DNA of 64,000 nucleotides from Candidatus Latescibacterota bacterium (GTDB taxonomy: Bacteria; Latescibacterota; UBA2968; UBA8231), in the NCBI GenBank assembly GCA_022826515.1, contig JAJDUT010000080.1:62001-126000 (forward strand), in the 5' to 3' direction. The translations under genes and the position numbers were made by a program. The notes beneath the pieces are model-generated. The model had not been told where the DNA came from and did not search any database. It saw nothing but the letters and a program-made list of their open reading frames with translations. Shown here piece after piece: positions 60,874 through 64,000 of this stretch. The first letter of the stretch is position 1. Each line of letters opens with the position of its first letter.

Positions 60874-61688
60874 GACCTCGACCATCTTCGCGGCCACGCC
60901 GAGTTTGAGTTCCTTCATTTTGTCCATTAGCAATTCGCCGTCAATCAGGTCTATCGGCGTCGCGCCATCCCGCGTGGCTTCTCGTTGCGCCTCTATTGTG
61001 AAGCGACCCGTCGTCAAGATAAGGCCCTTTTCCGCTCGTCCCACCATCGCGCCGCGAAAGTCCCTGACTACGCTCGCGCCAACGCTGCCGCTGTAGCGCT
61101 TGCACTGGAACAGCACGGGAAAGCTAATCAACCCCGCGAGGCGGATTATTCCGTGTCCGTCGATTCCGCCGTCGCTCGATTTTCCCGTGACCTCAACCTC
61201 GATAAAGCCCGATTCCCGCAAAAGCCTTTGGCACAAGCGTTCGAATGCGTCGGGAGGGATGTTGCGGAGGGTGTCGAGCAAATCCTCGCGCCAAGAAGCG
61301 GTTTCATCTGCGGGGTCTTCGGCTGAATTTTCGATTTCTCGGTCAGAGGGGCTTCTTTCTTAGTTTGGGCTTGTTTACGAGCTTCTCTCTGTTGACGGAG
61401 CAATCTCTCAATTTCTTTGGGATCAACATGTTGTGTCTCCCACCCTTTAGCAGTAAGAGACCATACGCCTCTCTCCGAATTATCAATAAAACCTAACCGT
61501 TTGAGTCTGCTTATCGAAAAACCTACGTTGTATTTTGTCTGATCAGGGGGCAGTCTCATGTTTTCAATCACCTTATTTTTGAGTTCACCCCTAGAAGCAC
61601 TACCTCCAAGCTCGTGGAGCGCAGCAAGTATCGGATCTAGAAAATCATCACGTCTTAGAACGCCATCTATATTGACATTCTCAGTCAT
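60838..61688 (-). pseudogene. mrr: mrr-type restriction endonuclease gene, frameshifted
   Basis: From ATG 61688 (RBS AAAGGAG) the N-terminal winged-helix Mrr_N domain reads DDFLDPILAALHELGGSASR, RLPPDQTKYNVGFSISRLKRLGFIDN and GVWSLTAKGWE. After KSKIQPKTP the frame leaves homology. In the next frame NSAEDPADETASWREDLLDT leads into the catalytic domain: AFERLCQRLLRESGF, SSDGGIDGHG (Asp), FQCKRYSG (QxK) and the end DWFASI. An added A in the run at 61328-61331 (AAAA to AAAAA) joins the frames to about 283 residues. Mrr cuts methylated DNA. Homopolymer position allows sequencing error or ribosomal slippage. Confidence 0.85.
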
Positions 61689-61721
61689 CACAAAAACTCC
61701 TTTTAGGTTGTCCACGTCGCC

Positions 61722-62510
61722 TTACCGCCTAATGTGCGGTGCTTCCATCACGGCCCGCTCCTCCTCGGTCATGTCTTCGATGTACTCGGAATACGCCGTT
61801 TGGTGTGCGCCCGAGCCATAGGACAGGGTGCCTGGGCTGAACTTGTACAGCAGCGCCCGCCGCTCGTGTGCGGCCGTCCACGGCAACGTGCCGTGCGTCA
61901 AGGTCTCGGTGAAGATCACTGCGTCGCCGGCCTTGCCGTTTACTTCGAGCACGTGCTCTTGGTGTTTTTCCCACTTAATCATGCTCTTTGGACAGGCGAG
62001 GTTGGCCTTGTGGCTGCCCGGTATCACGGCTACGCCCCCGTCGCCCGGTCCCTCGTCGGCCAGTAGATACTCGACCACGGTCAGCCCGGTGAAAATGCGG
62101 TCGTTTTTAAAGAAGTACACTTCCGATATATCCCCGCGCTCTACCCCACCGCCGTGCAAAAGCCCGCCCTCGCAGCCTGTGTCCATGGCGATCAGCCCCG
62201 GCCCGTGGTCGAGGCGATACCCCCGGCCCAAAATTTCTTCGAGATAGGGCTTGATACGAGGGTGGACTAACAACTTGCGAAATGGCTCGCAATAGGGCCG
62301 ATCCCAGGCGAGCATACCGCCTAAGTCCTTGCGCCGCGAGGTGCCTTGCATCGTCTTCGAATCGCCGGACAGCGGGCGATCGATTTCGCTCATAAGGTCG
62401 CGGTGGCGGTCGATGCCGGCGTTGAGCTGGGCTACCTCCTCGGCGGTCAGCACGTCTTTGAGGACCAAATAGCCCGTCAGGTCAAAGAGATATCTGTCGT
62501 CTGCGTTCAT
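61722..62510 (-). CDS. Phytanoyl-CoA dioxygenase (PhyH) family protein, LHGGG variant
   Basis: 262 residues from ATG at 62510, preceded by AAAGGAG; an in-frame start at 62552 is less likely. YLFDLTGYLVLKDVLTAEEV is the usual PhyH front. The HxD position reads GGLLHGGGVERG. The strand signature is VAVIPGSHKAN, and the distal His is in FTETLTHGTLPWTAAHERRALLYKF, with Arg for 2-oxoglutarate. The missing Asp also occurs in the second half of the tandem PhyH gene at 14.7 kb, suggesting one subgroup. Confidence 0.85.
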   Translation of the reverse strand: MNADDRYLFDLTGYLVLKDVLTAEEVAQLNAGIDRHRDLMSEIDRPLSGDSKTMQGTSRRKDLGGMLAWDRPYCEPFRKLLVHPRIKPYLEEILGRGYRLDHGPGLIAMDTGCEGGLLHGGGVERGDISEVYFFKNDRIFTGLTVVEYLLADEGPGDGGVAVIPGSHKANLACPKSMIKWEKHQEHVLEVNGKAGDAVIFTETLTHGTLPWTAAHERRALLYKFSPGTLSYGSGAHQTAYSEYIEDMTEEERAVMEAPHIRR

Positions 62511-62605
62511 GGGGTGGCTCCTTTGGAGAAAGGTAGGCTGAGAAGATGGCAAATTAGTGCGCGGCAGAGTAGCCCATAATCGCTAATTTTCCGTAATTAT
62601 TGCTT

Positions 62606-64000
<1,395 letters not shown>

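Overview
This is a 64 kb stretch of GC-rich bacterial chromosome, probably from an uncultivated member of the FCB-related lineages (Latescibacterota or Poribacteria type). The pointers are five phytanoyl-CoA-dioxygenase-like genes carrying six domains, a sulfatase, enolase-superfamily sugar acid dehydratases, a glucuronoyl-esterase-like hydrolase, a heparinase-like protein, an M81 (MlrC-like) peptidase, a creatininase-like protein, a TonB-dependent receptor, and a VIT/von Willebrand A protein ending in an FlgD/type IX-sorting-like tail. The taxonomic guess is inference from gene content. No rRNA, tRNA, CRISPR array or transposase was recognised.

Layout. 1-17.4 kb: catabolic and housekeeping genes: a GMC oxidoreductase cut by the left edge with an internally duplicated membrane partner, a TIM-barrel isomerase-like protein, ATP sulfurylase, an orphan DNA methyltransferase in an AT-richer patch, an aldo/keto reductase, an adenosine-deaminase-like enzyme, a flippase, purN and arsC, then PhyH, CE15-like esterase, rhamnonate-dehydratase-like enzyme, a thioredoxin-like protein, a tandem-PhyH protein and a second enolase-superfamily enzyme. 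17.5-33 kb: accessory genes of unrelated function, mostly on the plus strand (acetyltransferases, HAD, MBL-like, decarboxylase, chloramphenicol-phosphotransferase-like kinase, ceramidase-like, heparinase-like), with short repeats, a frameshifted 2H phosphoesterase and a fragment of an enolase gene between them. 33-41 kb: minus-strand genes: a polysaccharide deacetylase/isochorismatase-like/DegT operon, an APH-like kinase, PhyH, two methyltransferases (one short) and a HigB2/HigA2-type toxin-antitoxin pair.

41-50 kb: envelope and extracellular functions (sulfatase, VIT-VWA protein, kelch propeller, TonB receptor), then a HigBA-type locus whose toxin is frameshifted. 50.5-58.4 kb: ThuA-like protein, MDR dehydrogenase, Fic protein, creatininase-like protein, and a minus-strand operon (TIM-barrel hydrolase-like, Nudix, M81, YggU). 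58.4-60.7 kb: an AT-rich restriction-modification module. 60.8-64 kb: an Mrr-type restriction gene broken by a frameshift, a PhyH gene and an ABC-F ATPase cut by the right edge.

The strongest structural observation is that the AT-rich restriction-modification module is bracketed by two diverged copies of a 125-bp direct repeat. The repeat contains the yggU start and the mrr end. It looks like insertion of a selfish R-M module with a long target duplication, next to an already broken Mrr gene. Three accessory or defence-type genes in the window (2H phosphoesterase, HigB toxin, Mrr) each carry a single small frameshift that can be restored by eye.
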